In this document: positions 1 to 7,318 of the stretch, in pieces | Layout of the letters: every line of letters begins with the position of its first letter | How positions within the stretch are numbered: position 1 is the first letter of the stretch | Source: JAKFDK01 sp036676195 | GTDB taxonomy: Bacteria; Bacillota; Sulfobacillia; Symbiobacteriales; ZC4RG38 | Assembly: GCA_036676195.1 (NCBI GenBank) | Contig: JAKFDK010000124.1 | Span: 1 to 11,494, forward strand | DNA: 11,494 nucleotides | Direction: 5' to 3' | Notes under the pieces: model-generated | What the model was told of the DNA's origin: nothing | Seen by the model: only the letters and a program-made list of their open reading frames with translations | Databases searched by the model: none | Position numbers and translations under genes: made by a program

Positions 1-231
1 GAATCTGATCAACTGCTGCGCAGGTCGGTGAGAGTCATCCTGACCGGGCAAGGGGCCGCGAAGGGCCAGGTGCCATCGATCTCGGTCGGACCGAGGGAGC
101 ACCCTTTTCCGCGAACAGAGCCATTTCTTTTGCCGTCGTGCTGGGACTCTAACCAGCGGCTCAGGCCATATGCCGGCCGAGCTACACCGTACATGTTCAG
201 GATTGAGTATCTGCCTGCCAGCCTGAGGTAA
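1..231. other. Unassigned segment upstream of the cas operon
   Basis: I recognise no gene here. The + strand frame starting at base 1 is open from the window edge to a TAA at 229-231 (76 codons), so it could be the end of a gene that starts outside the window, but its translation shows no motif I know. The opposite strand is also open from about 194 to 9, with a 61-residue translation ending MTLTDLRSS. Open frames on both strands of short GC-rich DNA are common by chance. A repeated element or mobile-element remnant is possible but not shown. Confidence 0.3.
81..95. repeat. Short inverted repeat, possible weak terminator
   Basis: CTCGGTC and GACCGAG are perfect reverse complements around a single central G. 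As RNA they could form a 6-bp stem with a CGG loop. A run of four T lies nine bases downstream (105-108), too far and too short for a convincing intrinsic terminator. It could end an upstream transcript or be a protein-binding dyad; I cannot tell which. Confidence 0.25.
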
Positions 232-426
232 ACATGGTGATTAATCTATTGAAACTAGATGGATGGTTAACCACCAGAAGGAACGAAAAAACGTGAAAGG
301 AATTGCTTGTTCCAGGAGCGAAAGCAATCTCGCCCGTAATGTGCATGGCAATTCAGGCACGGACTACCACTATGCGGAAACGGACGCGCTCACAATCAGT
401 CGTCTGGCCAAAGCAGGTGAATCCGA
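232..426 (+). promoter_or_regulatory. Probable promoter and 5' leader of the cas operon
   Basis: This stretch separates the unassigned upstream DNA from the regulator. It is visibly more AT-rich than the rest of the window between about 231 and 310, including an A-run at 286-291. It holds the two dyad sites described separately. No intervening gene is supported: an open + frame from 263 lacks a ribosome-binding site and runs on as a shadow of the regulator. The operon promoter is most likely here, but its exact elements are not identifiable by eye. Confidence 0.4.
244..273. promoter_or_regulatory. Candidate operator: two adjacent dyad sites
   Basis: Two dyad-symmetric elements lie back to back in the AT-rich stretch upstream of the WYL regulator. 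ATCTA-N7-TAGAT spans 244-260, and the perfect 10-bp palindrome TGGTTAACCA spans 264-273. The first has the roughly 17-bp size and spaced half-sites typical of operators for dimeric helix-turn-helix proteins. The location, about 150-180 bp before the regulator start and at the head of the operon, fits autoregulation. I found no convincing sigma-70 -35/-10 pair; TTGAAA at 249-254 resembles a -35 but lacks a -10 at normal spacing. Function is inferred. Confidence 0.4.
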
Positions 427-429
427 TTG
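415..429 (+). promoter_or_regulatory. Ribosome-binding site deciding the TTG start of the WYL regulator
   Basis: AGGTGA at 415-420 lies six bases before TTG at 427-429. In this frame a TGA stop occupies 418-420, so no earlier start is possible. TTG 427 is the first start codon after the stop and is well spaced from the Shine-Dalgarno sequence. Confidence 0.65.
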
Positions 430-1281
430 GGTCGATACCGGAGTCGCTTCGACGCGTACATCGCGCTCTTGCTTGACCACCCATATGGATATTCATGTCA
501 GGAGGCAGCCACAATCCTGGGCGTCAGCCGGCAGACCGTGGCCAAATACAACGCGCTTGCACGCTCCCGGCTGGGCTATGACCTGGTCCAGAGGCAGGAC
601 GGGCGCTACTGCATACCAGACGGCCACCGCCGTGATGTCCAGTGCACCTTTACGTTGACCACCCAGGAAGTGCACGACCTCCTGGCAGCCGCCCGCTCCC
701 TGGACCAGGCGACAGACAGTGTGCGCAGTGCCCTGGCCAAAATAGCAGCCAGCCGGGGCAACGTGACACAACGGGACTTTGCCATGGAACCGGCGGTCTA
801 CTACGAATCCGCGGTGCCCGTGCCGCCCGGGGTATACGATCAGGTCGTGCAGGCGATTCTGAACCGCCGGACGGCGACCCTGACCTACCAACCCGCACGG
901 GGAGCCGCTAAAACCTATGAATTCGACCCCTATGTGGTACTCGCCCGGGATGGCCGGCTCTATCTGGTGGGCGCGAACCACAACAGCCGGCGGGCCGGAC
1001 ACGACCCGATCAAACGGCTGCGGCTGGATCAGGTACAAGCCGTCCGCCTGTCAACCACGTCGTTTCCCACACCACACTTTGATATCCAGGCATATGTGGC
1101 CGCCAATTTCGGGGTGTTTGCCACTGCCGGGCCGCCGCAACAGGTGGCCGGATACGGTGGCCATGCCCGGGTGTTGGCGCCGCCGGAGTTGCGCGACCAG
1201 GTCCTCCGGCATGCCCGGGAGATTCTACATACATATGAACAGGACGGAATCAAAGGGGTTGACAGCCCCGTGGTAGTGTAA
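427..1281 (+). CDS. WYL-domain transcriptional regulator with shortened C-terminal domain
   Basis: Predicted DNA-binding regulator of 284 aa, probably controlling the cas operon. An N-terminal helix-turn-helix covers about residues 20-41 (EAATILGVSRQTVAKY). A WYL domain covers about 135-212, with the core strand GRLYLVGAN at 176-184 and IKRLRLDQV at 195-203; the signature W-Y-L reads L-Y-L here. The C-terminal WCX part is abnormal: FDIQAYVAANFGVF leads into PPQQV and jumps at once to GYGGHARVLAPPELRDQV, skipping the central strand and helix portion usual in this family. Family members are usually near 320-330 aa. The start is TTG with a good ribosome-binding site. The stop lies four bases before the cas3 ATG, so the two are probably co-transcribed. 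WYL proteins are known partners of CRISPR loci and may sense nucleic acid or nucleotide ligands; a WYL protein has been linked to control of the Synechocystis I-D locus. Activator or repressor role is unknown. Confidence 0.85.
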   Translation: MGRYRSRFDAYIALLLDHPYGYSCQEAATILGVSRQTVAKYNALARSRLGYDLVQRQDGRYCIPDGHRRDVQCTFTLTTQEVHDLLAAARSLDQATDSVRSALAKIAASRGNVTQRDFAMEPAVYYESAVPVPPGVYDQVVQAILNRRTATLTYQPARGAAKTYEFDPYVVLARDGRLYLVGANHNSRRAGHDPIKRLRLDQVQAVRLSTTSFPTPHFDIQAYVAANFGVFATAGPPQQVAGYGGHARVLAPPELRDQVLRHAREILHTYEQDGIKGVDSPVVV

Positions 1282-1285
1282 GGCC

Positions 1286-3322
1286 ATGAAACTCCAATTA
1301 CTAGAGACGTGGTCCCGCCGGCACACCGCCCCCTGCCCCTGGGAACTGCCCAAAGACTATGTTCTGGCCACGCACCAGTGGGCGGTGTACGAAGCCCTCC
1401 AGGATCCGGCCGTAGATGTAGTCTTCAACGTCGCCATGACCGGTGATGGGAAGAGTCTGGCCGCATACTTGCCGCTGCTGCGCGCTCCGAAGGGCAGTTC
1501 CGCCCGCGGCCTGTATGCCTATCCCACCAACGAGTTGATCCGTGACCAGGAGCGCCAGTTGACCGGGCTGCAAGCCGATTTCCAGCGCAAGCTCCGCCAC
1601 AGCCGGGTTGACGGCGACGCCCTCTCGGACTACCAGCGCCAGGCCGAGGCCAGCCGGTACATCGCCATTCAGGATCTGCTGCACGGCACCGATTGTGTAC
1701 TGACCAACCCGGACATCTTCACCCTCATCCTCAACTTCCACTATGTCCCCAGGGGTGGCAACCCGGCCACCCTGGCTCAGAAGTTAGCCAACTGGTTCAG
1801 CTTCTACGTCTTTGATGAGTTTCACATCTACGATGCCCACCAGGTCGGAACGATCCTGGACGCCATGCTGTTCCTCAAGGCCCAGCGGCAGGGCAGCCCC
1901 CTGAAATTCGTGTTCCTCTCCGCCACTCCCAGCCGCATCCTGCTGCGCCATTTGCAGGCAGCAGGGCTCCGGCACGTGACCATAGCCGGAGACTACCGGC
2001 ACGGGCCGAGGCCGGGGGGGGAGTTCCGCTCGATCCTCGCCCCGGTGGCACTGGAACTGGTGCCACTGGACCGGGGCACCCTGGAATGGTTCCGCACCAA
2101 CGTCGGGCTGATCCGGGACTTCTTCGCCCGCAACCCGGTGGCCAGGGGGCTGGTGGTGGTGAACTCCGTCTTCACGGCCATGCAGCTCACGGATTACCTG
2201 CGCACAGCGCTTCCGGAGCTGCGGGTTGCATCCAACACCGGCCTGACGGGGAGTGAAGAACGCCGGCAAGCCGACACGGCTGATCTGATCATTGCCACTT
2301 CCACGGTGGATGTCGGGGTCGATTTCCGGATTAACCTGCTGATCTTCGAATCCCTGGACGCCGGCAGCTTCATTCAGCGGTTGGGCCGGCTGGGCCGTCA
2401 CCGCCACTGCCCACAAGGCACCTTTGCGGAGTACCAGGCCATCGCCCTGCTGCCCGGCTACCTGGTGCAGCGCTTCCAGCTCCACTTCGCCGACGGGCAG
2501 AATGTCGCCCGCACCGAACTGTACAACGCCGTCAAGGGGGAACAGGGCGAGGGGATCTTCCCCCAGCCCAACCGGTTCGACGGGTATCTGCCGCGCTGGA
2601 GCGTGCTGAATTCCATGTGGCGCGCTCACCAGCTACAGCAGGATCACACCCGCTACGGGTCAGTCGGGGCCGCTTACCAGCGGCTGGCCGCCGGGGTCTT
2701 TGCGTACACCGGTGCTGCCCGCGACCGGGCCAGAGCGCTGAAGCAGGCGCCCTACCAGGCGGTGGCACATGCCCTTTGTGCCTTTCGGGGCGGCGGCCAG
2801 CCCGATGTGTGGGTGCACACCCCGGAGGCACGCGGAGTGACACATTACAGCCTGTTCCGCCTGTTGGCCGGGACGGAATTCTCGTTCCTTACCGAGGCAG
2901 AGGCCGAGCGCATCTGCCGGCGGGTGGACAGCCCCTTTTACAAGCCGCTGCTGGAGCTGTATGCGCGCATCGAAAGTTTCCGCGAAGAGCGCCTGCCCTA
3001 CCAGGTGCGCTTCCAGGGCCGGCTGACCGATGCCGGACTGGAGCAGGCGGTGGACCGCCGCGGCTTTTACCTGGAGGCGCGGCGCCCGGAAATGCTCCGC
3101 ATCAACGACTGCCTCCTGGCCGCTCCCCTGGCCACCACGGCCACCCGCGACAGCACCGACGTGCTGCGGCGCCGCCTGGCGCTGCCGCCCCTGTTTGCCC
3201 TCTACCCGGTTGTGGACGAGAGCGGGGCAACCTTTTCCGTGGCCTTTGGCCAGGACGCCCTGCTCCTGGATTCGCTATTGTACCGCCGCGCTGCAAGCAC
3301 GCACGGGGGGGATTGCCGGTGA
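1286..3322 (+). CDS. cas3: CRISPR-associated helicase Cas3 (type I-D, no HD domain)
   Basis: Superfamily 2 DNA helicase of 678 aa that unwinds target DNA after Cascade binding. Motifs are in order: Q-like THQWAVY (29-35), motif I MTGDGKS (51-57), Ia YPTNEL (79-84), Ib TNPDIF (140-145), motif II DEFH (177-180), motif III SAT (212-214), IV VVVNS (290-294), V ATSTVDVGVDF (337-347) and VI QRLGRLGR (364-371). There is no N-terminal HD nuclease domain; in type I-D this activity lies in Cas10d, and the next gene has it. The length fits a stand-alone Cas3' protein. ATG 1286 is four bases after the regulator stop, with only a weak, close AAGG upstream, suggesting translational coupling. The stop TGA overlaps the GTG start of cas10d by four bases (GTGA). 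No catalytic motif appears damaged. Confidence 0.95.
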   Translation: MKLQLLETWSRRHTAPCPWELPKDYVLATHQWAVYEALQDPAVDVVFNVAMTGDGKSLAAYLPLLRAPKGSSARGLYAYPTNELIRDQERQLTGLQADFQRKLRHSRVDGDALSDYQRQAEASRYIAIQDLLHGTDCVLTNPDIFTLILNFHYVPRGGNPATLAQKLANWFSFYVFDEFHIYDAHQVGTILDAMLFLKAQRQGSPLKFVFLSATPSRILLRHLQAAGLRHVTIAGDYRHGPRPGGEFRSILAPVALELVPLDRGTLEWFRTNVGLIRDFFARNPVARGLVVVNSVFTAMQLTDYLRTALPELRVASNTGLTGSEERRQADTADLIIATSTVDVGVDFRINLLIFESLDAGSFIQRLGRLGRHRHCPQGTFAEYQAIALLPGYLVQRFQLHFADGQNVARTELYNAVKGEQGEGIFPQPNRFDGYLPRWSVLNSMWRAHQLQQDHTRYGSVGAAYQRLAAGVFAYTGAARDRARALKQAPYQAVAHALCAFRGGGQPDVWVHTPEARGVTHYSLFRLLAGTEFSFLTEAEAERICRRVDSPFYKPLLELYARIESFREERLPYQVRFQGRLTDAGLEQAVDRRGFYLEARRPEMLRINDCLLAAPLATTATRDSTDVLRRRLALPPLFALYPVVDESGATFSVAFGQDALLLDSLLYRRAASTHGGDCR

Positions 3323-6300
3323 ATGAGGATCTGTTGCATCTTGACCTGGGCGACGCCGAGGGACTCGGCCGCCCGCCCGAGTTAAAGGACCCGCAGAAGG
3401 TACCGGCCCTGACCATGCTGATTCAGGAAAGCGCCGAACATGAACATGCCGTGCTGCAGGAATGGGTGCAAAAGGTCGTCCCGCAGCTACTGGTTCACCT
3501 GGGGCTTTGGAGCGCGAAAGGGCTGTCGGCGGCGGCCGCTGCCCGCCTGGTCAGGCTTTCACCGAATGCTCACGCCAGTGACACCGAACGGATTACCAAG
3601 CTGGTGGCCATGCCCGACCAGAGCCTGGCGGTGCATCTGGTCAACGCCGCCCTGGGCGCCTGGACCGTGGTCGATCTGGCCGACCTGGATGACTGGCAGC
3701 GCCGGCTGTACCTGGCCGGGGTGACCCTGCATGACCTGAACAAACTGGTTGGTGACGAGATTTTCCTGAACCCCGGGCGGGAGTCGGAATACCGGACAGC
3801 CTTGCTGGAGTGGGGTGAACAACTGGGACTGTGGCAGTTCATTGACCGGGCGCACTGGGCCGACGTGGCCTTTCTGGCCGCCAACGCCGAAGCGCGCAGG
3901 GGTGAAAACCGCACACTGCCCAACTACCCGGAGCTGCGGACCGACCCGGCGATTCTGGAAGATGTGAGCCTGTACGTCCGGCTGGCTGACCTGCTGGCTT
4001 CGGTTTGCAGGCGCCCGGAAGATGCTGTGCTCCACAGCGGCAGCGACCCCATTCCGGCCCTGATCCGGCGGGGTCTGCGCCACCGCGGCCAGTATGAGCT
4101 GCGGTATCACAAGACGACCGAGAACCGCGGCCTGCTCACGCAGCTCATCCATGACGCCTTCCTGACTGCCGCCCGGTCGGCCGGCTGGATCCCCCTGCTC
4201 TATTTTCCGGATGGGGTCACTTACCTGGCGCCCAAGGGGGCGGGAACGCCGGAGGTGGCGCCGCTGGCGGCCGTTGTGCGGGCGGCGGTGATGGATACGG
4301 CCCAGGTTCGGGCCGATGATCTGGTCCGGCGTGGGAACTTCGGAATCATGTACGAGCCTGACCTGGTGCAGATCCTTGACCCCAAACGGGCCGCCGAAGT
4401 GTTGATCACCCGTACCTTTGTTAAGATTTCCGACGGAAAGCCCGTAGTTACGGACGAGCGCAAGACCAAGACCACCCTGCGGCCGGACAGCGCTGTGGTG
4501 TTGGATTTCAGCTATGCCGGGAGTCTGAACGCGGATCGGCTGGCCGAAGGGATGATCGGCATCGGCAAACTGTTGGCCGACTTCTATGGCGGCGATGGTC
4601 CGGTCCGTGGCGAGGCCCTCGTCAGGACCCTGGCGATGGATGATTTCCTGGACGCCTACCGTGGGATTGCCTGGACGGGCGGCGTGGGCTACCCATGGTA
4701 TTACGTGGCCGGCCATTACTGCCGGCGGCATCCCGGGCTGTTGCCGGCCGAACTGGAGGAACGCATGGCAGCAGCGGCCCACTCTGTGATCGCCCAACTC
4801 GGTGCGCCCAAGACCGGCCTCCCGTTTGCCTTTTTGGACGAGTACATTCCCTGCGTGCTCTCGGTCGGGGGTTCCACATCGCCCTGGGATTTTGCCGGTG
4901 AACTCCAAAAGTACCAGCGTAACAAGGCCAGGGGCGGTAAGCCGATCTGCGCTGTGTGTAACAGCCCCTTTGCCAGCCGGGCCGACTTCTCAGCCTACAC
5001 CAACAAGAAAACGGCCGGGCCGAAAGTGCCGTCTGAGCGCGGCATCTGCGCGGTCTGCCAGGCCGAAGAACTGATGCGCCGCTTTGCCTTTGGCCAGTCG
5101 GGTCGCGGGGATGACGGCACCAAATTCCTTCATTTATATCCGGCCTACTTCTTCACTCCCATTACCGGCGCCGCCATGCGGCGGGCCTACGAGCACCTGA
5201 AGCAGGTGAACTTCTCGGACGTGGCCAGGGCCCTGGGCTCAGACGCCACACTTGAGGCGCTGGCCCGCTCTGATGTGTTCTATATCCGGGGGGATGCTGA
5301 CAAGCGGCGGCCCCTGGAGCGCGTGCAGTATGGCGCCGGCCAGATGCACGCCTACTACCTGGTGGGCGTGCCCTATTCCGGGCGGACCCCCAGCGAGACA
5401 GAAAACTGGCTGATGCCCGCCCTGCTCGCCCTATTGTCGCCCCTGCTGCTGGCCGTCAAGGTGGTGGTGAGCGGATCTTCGCTGCCAATTTACGGTAGCG
5501 GTGCCGACTTCGCGGCGACGGTGATCCTGGATGGTCCCCATGCTTTCTGGCAGCACGGTATGCGGCGCACCTACTACCGGCTGGACGAGCTGGCGCCGGC
5601 GATTCTGGCCGCCTGTGCGCTGTATGGCCTGACGTCGGACGCCTACCGGGACGGCTCCGGATTCCCGGTTTGGAACCAGATCGGCTCCGTGGCGCGGGCC
5701 CTTGAGACTGACCCACTAGCCGTATTCCATTACGCCGACCGCATCCATGCGGCGCAGAACAAAGCCAGGCGCAGTGGCAAAGGAGCCGCTGCCGGGGTTA
5801 TGGCCGAAACCGGGGGCATGTCACCGGCCATGGCCAGGCGACTGACACGCTATCACCAGACCCTGTCCCGCTATGATCAGGAACTGGAACTTGGGAGGGA
5901 TGACCGGATGGGAGTTGTAAAGGGGATTGTCGACCGCTACACCTGCTTTTACCGGGCGGAGGGCTTCGCCGCCTATGCGCGGCTGCGGCCCCTGCTGCTG
6001 GCGGCGGATGTGATCCTGGACAGCAGCCCCGCCGACTGCGACGAGGATCTGCATCTGATGATCCAGGGGGCACTTCAGGCTTTTCTGGACCGGGTTCGCA
6101 ATCCGAACGGCGCCCAGGGTTTTATTCCGGAAGGGGCACGCAAGACCGCAGAAGCTGCGCCGCTGGTGGCTGAATTTGCACGCTACATGCTGGCAGAGGT
6201 CTTCCGCGGGTACTGCGGTGGGGACCGGGTAGTTCTGCGACAGCGCCTGAACCGGCTGATGAACGGGTGCGAGGCCTACTATGTGCTCTGGGACCTCGAC

Positions 6301-6336
6301 CGCAGAAAGGCGCAAGAGAATACAGTTAAGGAGTGA
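3319..6336 (+). CDS. cas10d: Type I-D large subunit and HD nuclease Cas10d (Csc3)
   Basis: Large subunit of the I-D Cascade, 1005 aa, which also supplies the DNA-cutting HD domain absent from Cas3. The HD region covers about residues 100-230: H106, the HD dyad H138-D139 in LAGVTLHDLNKL, candidate H179 and D224 in RLADLLAS. A four-cysteine zinc site follows, C544-x2-C547 and C577-x2-C580 (two CAVC motifs). Two GGD strings (GGDG near 424, GGDR near 967) are not the GGDD cyclase site, so cyclic oligoadenylate synthesis is not expected. The start is GTG 3319, overlapping the cas3 stop, with a G-rich Shine-Dalgarno GGGGGGGA at 3305-3312. The frame is open upstream into cas3, but that part is a shadow. 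The C-terminal 142 residues are helix-rich and can be translated separately as Cas11d (see 5908-6336). The stop lies just before csc2. Confidence 0.95.
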   Translation: MNEDLLHLDLGDAEGLGRPPELKDPQKVPALTMLIQESAEHEHAVLQEWVQKVVPQLLVHLGLWSAKGLSAAAAARLVRLSPNAHASDTERITKLVAMPDQSLAVHLVNAALGAWTVVDLADLDDWQRRLYLAGVTLHDLNKLVGDEIFLNPGRESEYRTALLEWGEQLGLWQFIDRAHWADVAFLAANAEARRGENRTLPNYPELRTDPAILEDVSLYVRLADLLASVCRRPEDAVLHSGSDPIPALIRRGLRHRGQYELRYHKTTENRGLLTQLIHDAFLTAARSAGWIPLLYFPDGVTYLAPKGAGTPEVAPLAAVVRAAVMDTAQVRADDLVRRGNFGIMYEPDLVQILDPKRAAEVLITRTFVKISDGKPVVTDERKTKTTLRPDSAVVLDFSYAGSLNADRLAEGMIGIGKLLADFYGGDGPVRGEALVRTLAMDDFLDAYRGIAWTGGVGYPWYYVAGHYCRRHPGLLPAELEERMAAAAHSVIAQLGAPKTGLPFAFLDEYIPCVLSVGGSTSPWDFAGELQKYQRNKARGGKPICAVCNSPFASRADFSAYTNKKTAGPKVPSERGICAVCQAEELMRRFAFGQSGRGDDGTKFLHLYPAYFFTPITGAAMRRAYEHLKQVNFSDVARALGSDATLEALARSDVFYIRGDADKRRPLERVQYGAGQMHAYYLVGVPYSGRTPSETENWLMPALLALLSPLLLAVKVVVSGSSLPIYGSGADFAATVILDGPHAFWQHGMRRTYYRLDELAPAILAACALYGLTSDAYRDGSGFPVWNQIGSVARALETDPLAVFHYADRIHAAQNKARRSGKGAAAGVMAETGGMSPAMARRLTRYHQTLSRYDQELELGRDDRMGVVKGIVDRYTCFYRAEGFAAYARLRPLLLAADVILDSSPADCDEDLHLMIQGALQAFLDRVRNPNGAQGFIPEGARKTAEAAPLVAEFARYMLAEVFRGYCGGDRVVLRQRLNRLMNGCEAYYVLWDLDRRKAQENTVKE
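5893..5910 (+). promoter_or_regulatory. Internal ribosome-binding site for Cas11d
   Basis: GGGAGGGA at 5893-5900 lies seven bases before an in-frame ATG at 5908-5910 inside cas10d. This is among the best Shine-Dalgarno matches in the window, at ideal spacing, although it lies within coding sequence. Confidence 0.65.
5908..6336 (+). CDS. cas11d: Putative small subunit Cas11d from internal start in cas10d
   Basis: An in-frame ATG at 5908 (codon 864 of cas10d) would give a 142-aa protein identical to the Cas10d C-terminus, beginning MGVVKGIVDRY. It is preceded by the strong Shine-Dalgarno GGGAGGGA. It is established for type I-D (and I-B, I-C) systems that a small subunit is translated from a start inside the large-subunit gene and lines the Cascade backbone against target DNA. 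The size and the probably all-helical sequence fit a small subunit. No separate cas11 gene exists in the locus, so an internal product is expected. An earlier in-frame ATG at 5818 (GGGGGC just upstream) is a weaker alternative. Translation here is inferred, not shown; GGAGGA before ATG 4765 shows that such sites also arise by chance. Confidence 0.65.
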   Translation: MGVVKGIVDRYTCFYRAEGFAAYARLRPLLLAADVILDSSPADCDEDLHLMIQGALQAFLDRVRNPNGAQGFIPEGARKTAEAAPLVAEFARYMLAEVFRGYCGGDRVVLRQRLNRLMNGCEAYYVLWDLDRRKAQENTVKE

Positions 6337-6344
6337 TGGTCATG
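6328..6344 (+). promoter_or_regulatory. Ribosome-binding site deciding the csc2 start
   Basis: AAGGAG at 6328-6333 is eight bases before ATG 6342. Two other in-frame starts, GTG 6333 and ATG 6336, lie within or only two bases after this site and are poorly spaced. ATG 6342 is preferred, placing the start five bases after the cas10d stop. Confidence 0.6.
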
Positions 6345-7316
6345 TTCGACACGTACGCCCGTTACTTTCAGACCGAGATTCCAGTTGTCCCCGGTGCCCG
6401 TTACGCCCACGTGCTCCTGGTGCGGCGCACGGATTCCTACGCCGTCTTCCGCACCGACGGCAGCCTGAATGTGGCCAGGGTGCGGGCTGGGGTTCAGGAC
6501 CATGTACCCATCACCCGCATCACGCTGTTCAAGCGCAAGCAGTCCACCGCCGAGCGGCTGACGGGTCGGGAGTTGCTGCGGCGGCACGGGGTGATTGGCG
6601 AGGAGTGCCGGTACAATGAAGGCTTCTGCGGTGTCTGCCCCGACTGCGTGCTGTACGGCTACGCCATTGGCGACAGCGGCTCCGAGAAGTCCAAGGTCTA
6701 CGTGGACACCTGCTATTCCGTCACCGCCTACGACGACAGTCACGAAACCTTCACGCTGAATGCTCCCTACGAAGATGGCACGATGACCCGGGGTAGCCAG
6801 ACGACGAACCGCTTCAGTGAGGAGGACCACGTGCTGCCCCAGGTCTTCTTCCCCGCCGTGGTGACCCTGCGTGACCCGACTCCGGCCGGCCTGGCCTACT
6901 TGCTGAACAACCTGCGGCGCACCCGGCTGTATGGGGCCGAGACCACCCGCGCCGGCCGCATGACCAACCAGGTTCTCGGCCTGATCTTTGCCGACGGCGA
7001 GATCTTCAGCAATCTGCGGCTGACCCAGCGCACCCACGACCTGCTGACCCAGGCCGGCCAGTTAACGCCGCCCCTGGATGAACAGGCCGTCGCCACCGCC
7101 GTCACGGCGGCTGCCGCCGAACTGGTCGCGGCCGATGGTGTCGCGTACACGGCGGTCAGGGGGGACGAGCTGACGGCGCTGCTACACGATGTGGACCGGA
7201 TTACCACCGATGAATCAAAGCTGGCGCAGTTCCTTCATGATCTGAAGGCGGAAACGGCCGCCTACGCGGAACGGGCGGGGGCGACCGGGAAGGACAAGGG
7301 CAAGAAGAAGGGGTAA
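6342..7316 (+). CDS. csc2: Type I-D Cascade backbone protein Csc2 (Cas7d)
   Basis: Cas7-family RNA-binding protein that polymerises along the crRNA to form the Cascade backbone. From ATG 6342 it has 324 aa; a GTG three codons earlier would add three residues. Family-like features include the N-terminal strand YAHVLLVRRTDSYAVFRTDG (20-40) and a four-cysteine cluster, C89, C96, C99 and C102, in a CRYNEGFCGVCPDC context, matching zinc binding known for Csc2. The segment DGTMTRGSQTTNRFSEEDHV (145-164) and the conserved region YGAETTRAGRMTNQVLG (197-213) follow. The C-terminus is lysine-rich (KDKGKKKG), possibly aiding RNA contact. The gene lies between cas10d and csc1, two bases before the latter, in the canonical I-D order. 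Confidence 0.94.
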   Translation: MFDTYARYFQTEIPVVPGARYAHVLLVRRTDSYAVFRTDGSLNVARVRAGVQDHVPITRITLFKRKQSTAERLTGRELLRRHGVIGEECRYNEGFCGVCPDCVLYGYAIGDSGSEKSKVYVDTCYSVTAYDDSHETFTLNAPYEDGTMTRGSQTTNRFSEEDHVLPQVFFPAVVTLRDPTPAGLAYLLNNLRRTRLYGAETTRAGRMTNQVLGLIFADGEIFSNLRLTQRTHDLLTQAGQLTPPLDEQAVATAVTAAAAELVAADGVAYTAVRGDELTALLHDVDRITTDESKLAQFLHDLKAETAAYAERAGATGKDKGKKKG

Positions 7317-7318
7317 CC

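Noticed and set aside
132..196. Minus-strand tRNA-like text (GTGTAGCTC, then GGTTAGAGTCCCAGC)
   Set aside because: The D-arm loop would be too long, no T-arm GTTCGA and no pairing acceptor stem follow, so no tRNA can be folded.
263..658. Open + strand frame overlapping the start of the regulator
   Set aside because: It has no ribosome-binding site and no recognisable motif, and most of it is an out-of-frame reading of the WYL gene.
1800..1840. Spacer 3 as a self-targeting match to the Walker B region of cas3
   Set aside because: Both encode a DEF motif, but the nucleotides agree only over a few codons, far short of a protospacer.
4755..4767. Second internal start in cas10d (GGAGGA before ATG 4765)
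   Set aside because: Spacing is short, the GAG-GAA codons explain the sequence, and no product of that size is expected in I-D systems.
4588..6225. Cyclase activity in Cas10d from GGD strings
   Set aside because: The strings are GGDG and GGDR, not the GGDD active site, and I-D Cas10d is not a cyclic oligoadenylate synthase.
6333..6338. GTG 6333 or ATG 6336 as the csc2 start
   Set aside because: They overlap or crowd the AAGGAG ribosome-binding site; ATG 6342 has proper spacing, though the difference is only a few residues.
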